Shown: piece after piece, positions 6,053-7,295 of the stretch
Layout: the number at the start of each line of letters is the position of its first letter
Numbering within the stretch: position 1 is the stretch's first letter
Assembly: GCA_910585415.1 (NCBI GenBank)
Contig: CAJUDT010000104.1
Span: forward strand, 1-7,295
Length of the DNA stretch: 7,295 bases
DNA from: an uncultured Flavonifractor sp.
GTDB taxonomy: Bacteria; Bacillota; Clostridia; Oscillospirales; Oscillospiraceae
Direction: 5' to 3'
Position numbers and translations under genes: made by a program
Notes under the pieces: model-generated
Databases searched by the model: none
What the model saw: the letters and a program-made list of their open reading frames with translations, nothing else
What the model was told of the DNA's origin: nothing

Positions 6053-7252
6053 AAGGGTTGGAAACGTGCGGCGGCCTGTCTGCTGGCGGCGGCGGTGGTG
6101 ACGGGTATGCTGGCCCTTCTGCCTGCCTCGGCGGATACGGCGGTCTTTCAGATGGCGGTCAACGACCGTTTTTTGGAGATGAACGCCGCCACCATGCCCT
6201 TTCGCTCTGAGGGCATCCCCTATATCCCCTACACCGTCTTTGACCGGAACGTGACGGGGGTGCGGCTGGGTATCTCCAGCTTCATCACCCAGACCGACAC
6301 CGAGTACACCCTGACCATTTACAGCATCGGGGGCACTTTACGCTTTGACCTGCTTCGGGGCGCCTGTCTGGACCAAAACTCTGGGGAGAATCTGAACATG
6401 AAGGCCATCACTCGCAACGGCATGGTCTTTGTGCCCATGGGGGCGGTGTGCCGGTATTTTGGCCTGTCCAGCGACGTGACCCCCACCTCCTACGGCACCC
6501 TTTTGCGGGTGGTCAACGGCCAGCAGACCTATGACACCAACAAATTTATCGAGGTGGCCACCGCCACCGGGCGGCTTCAGGAGCGGTACAACGAGTACCA
6601 GCGCAGCCAGTCCGCCGCCACGTCCACACCTACGCCTACGCCCACGCCTACCTCCACGCTCACCGTCACCCCCACGCCTTTGCCCACCGAAACCGGCGAC
6701 CAGCCGGACCGGCAGGGGGTATCCCTCTACCTGGCCTTCCAGTGTACTGGCGGGGAGGGGCTGGCCTCCATTCTGGACACCCTGGAGCGCAACGGCTGCC
6801 GGGGCCTGTTCCTCTTCCGGCCGGAGGACCTGACCGGGCAGGACAGCCTGCTCCGGCGGGCGGTGGGCTCCGGGCACAGCATTGGCCTGCTGGTCCCCGG
6901 CGGCTCCGCCGAAGAGGCGCTGGCGGCACTGGAGGATGGCTCGGAGCAGCTGGAGCATCTTTTGCGCCTGCGGGTCCACACCGTTCTGGCGGAGGGGGCC
7001 TCCGCCGGAGTGCGGGAGGCCCTGCAAGAGGCGGGCTGGAGCTGCTGGGTGGGCAATGTGGACGGCCTGCCTGACGGCCGGGGGTCCACCACCCGGGGCG
7101 CCGCCATCCTGGAGGCCGCGGAGGACCCCCGGGGGAGCGTCCGCATCACTCTGGACGACAGCACGTCCTCCGCCAGTGTGCTCACCTACCTCCTGCCCCG
7201 CCTGCGGCGGGAGGGGTACAGCATCCGGCAGGCGGTGGAAACCGAGCTGTAA
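6050..7252 (+). CDS. Secreted stalk-domain protein with degenerate NodB/polysaccharide deacetylase-like C-terminal domain
   Basis: A 400-residue exported protein. Residues 1-28 form a Sec signal peptide (KGWKR, hydrophobic 7-24, cleavage likely after PASA at 28). Residues about 33-157 resemble the copper amine oxidase N-terminal 'stalk' domain, with a ligand-binding look (MAVNDRFLEMN, GIPYIPYTVF, GMVFVPMGAVCRYFGL). A Thr-Pro-rich linker follows at 191-212. Residues 223-400 follow the order of a NodB polysaccharide deacetylase domain: SLYLAF, ILDTLERNGCRGLFLF, AVGSGHSIGLLV, VREALQEAGW, RITLDDS, YLLPRLRREGYSIRQAVE. The expected catalytic motifs are missing: TFDDG is replaced by AFQCTGG (229-235) and the HTxxHP metal site by LLVPGG (280-285). 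It is thus probably non-catalytic and may bind a wall polysaccharide. No LPXTG or SLH anchor is seen. The domain assignment by eye is moderately firm and the function is unknown. Confidence 0.75.
   Translation: MKGWKRAAACLLAAAVVTGMLALLPASADTAVFQMAVNDRFLEMNAATMPFRSEGIPYIPYTVFDRNVTGVRLGISSFITQTDTEYTLTIYSIGGTLRFDLLRGACLDQNSGENLNMKAITRNGMVFVPMGAVCRYFGLSSDVTPTSYGTLLRVVNGQQTYDTNKFIEVATATGRLQERYNEYQRSQSAATSTPTPTPTPTSTLTVTPTPLPTETGDQPDRQGVSLYLAFQCTGGEGLASILDTLERNGCRGLFLFRPEDLTGQDSLLRRAVGSGHSIGLLVPGGSAEEALAALEDGSEQLEHLLRLRVHTVLAEGASAGVREALQEAGWSCWVGNVDGLPDGRGSTTRGAAILEAAEDPRGSVRITLDDSTSSASVLTYLLPRLRREGYSIRQAVETEL
6620..6685 (+). repeat. Thr-Pro linker coding repeat
   Basis: A low-complexity stretch encoding alternating Thr and Pro (residues 191-212). 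It is built from hexamer units such as ACGCCT and ACGCCC, with the most regular part at 6626-6652. It joins the stalk domain to the NodB-like domain and would act as an extended, possibly wall-spanning linker. The near-identical hexamers could change copy number by slippage without breaking the frame. Confidence 0.8.
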
Positions 7253-7295
7253 TACTCAGCTTGTCGAAAAAGTCCTGCGGACGTTCCCGCCAAGC
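7253..7295. other. Intergenic tail, possible start of an interspersed repeat
   Basis: No gene is seen in these 43 bases. The stretch TCAGCTTGTCGAAAAAGTCC (7256-7275) leads into a small hairpin, GTCC-TGC-GGAC (7272-7282), not followed by a T-run. I have an impression that sequences like TCAGCTTGTCGAAAAAG recur between genes in Oscillospirales genomes, but I cannot verify this here. It could be the beginning of a repeat or part of a terminator whose rest lies outside the window. Confidence 0.3.

Noticed and set aside
6996..7022. GGGCCTCC/GGAGGCCC 8-bp inverted repeat in the secreted protein gene
   Set aside because: Short and wholly G/C-rich in a GC-rich gene, so easily expected by chance.

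Overview
All six genes in this window lie on the plus strand. The DNA is GC-rich, with C- or G-ending codons, strong AGGAGG-type ribosome binding sites, some TTG and GTG starts, and sigma-A-type promoters. The membrane and secreted proteins look Gram-positive: an MBOAT/DHHW pair and a copper-amine-oxidase-N 'stalk' protein with a Thr-Pro linker. I infer a high-GC Firmicute of the Oscillospirales type (relatives of Flavonifractor, Lawsonibacter or Oscillibacter). This rests on gene style only, with no marker gene.

Positions 1-123 hold a perfect 10-bp hairpin at the left edge, then a leader almost free of T on the coding strand. Positions 124-4349 look like one four-gene operon with gaps of 20, 9 and 6 nt. 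It encodes a glyoxalase-I-like VOC protein, an AlgI-like MBOAT O-acyltransferase, a DHHW/AlgJ-like membrane-anchored SGNH-type acyltransferase, and a 12-TM major facilitator transporter started by TTG. The MBOAT/DHHW pair is the two-part machinery that passes acetyl groups from the cytoplasm to an extracellular polymer, probably a cell-wall or exopolysaccharide. The polymer, the MFS cargo and the glyoxalase substrate cannot be read from the sequence.

Positions 4350-5967 are a self-contained pyruvate kinase unit: a promoter (TTTCCA, 17 bp, TATCAT) inside a small dyad, the pyk gene, and a strong intrinsic terminator. This is the short enzyme without the extra C-terminal domain of Bacillus-type pyruvate kinases.

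Positions 5968-7295 are a monocistronic unit. A promoter with an extended -10 drives a GTG-started secreted protein with a copper-amine-oxidase-N-like domain, a Thr-Pro linker and a C-terminal domain that looks like a NodB polysaccharide deacetylase with its catalytic motifs replaced. This probable pseudoenzyme is the most interesting protein here. The last 43 bases hold no gene and may be the start of an interspersed repeat. I see no CRISPR array, insertion sequence, tRNA or rRNA.
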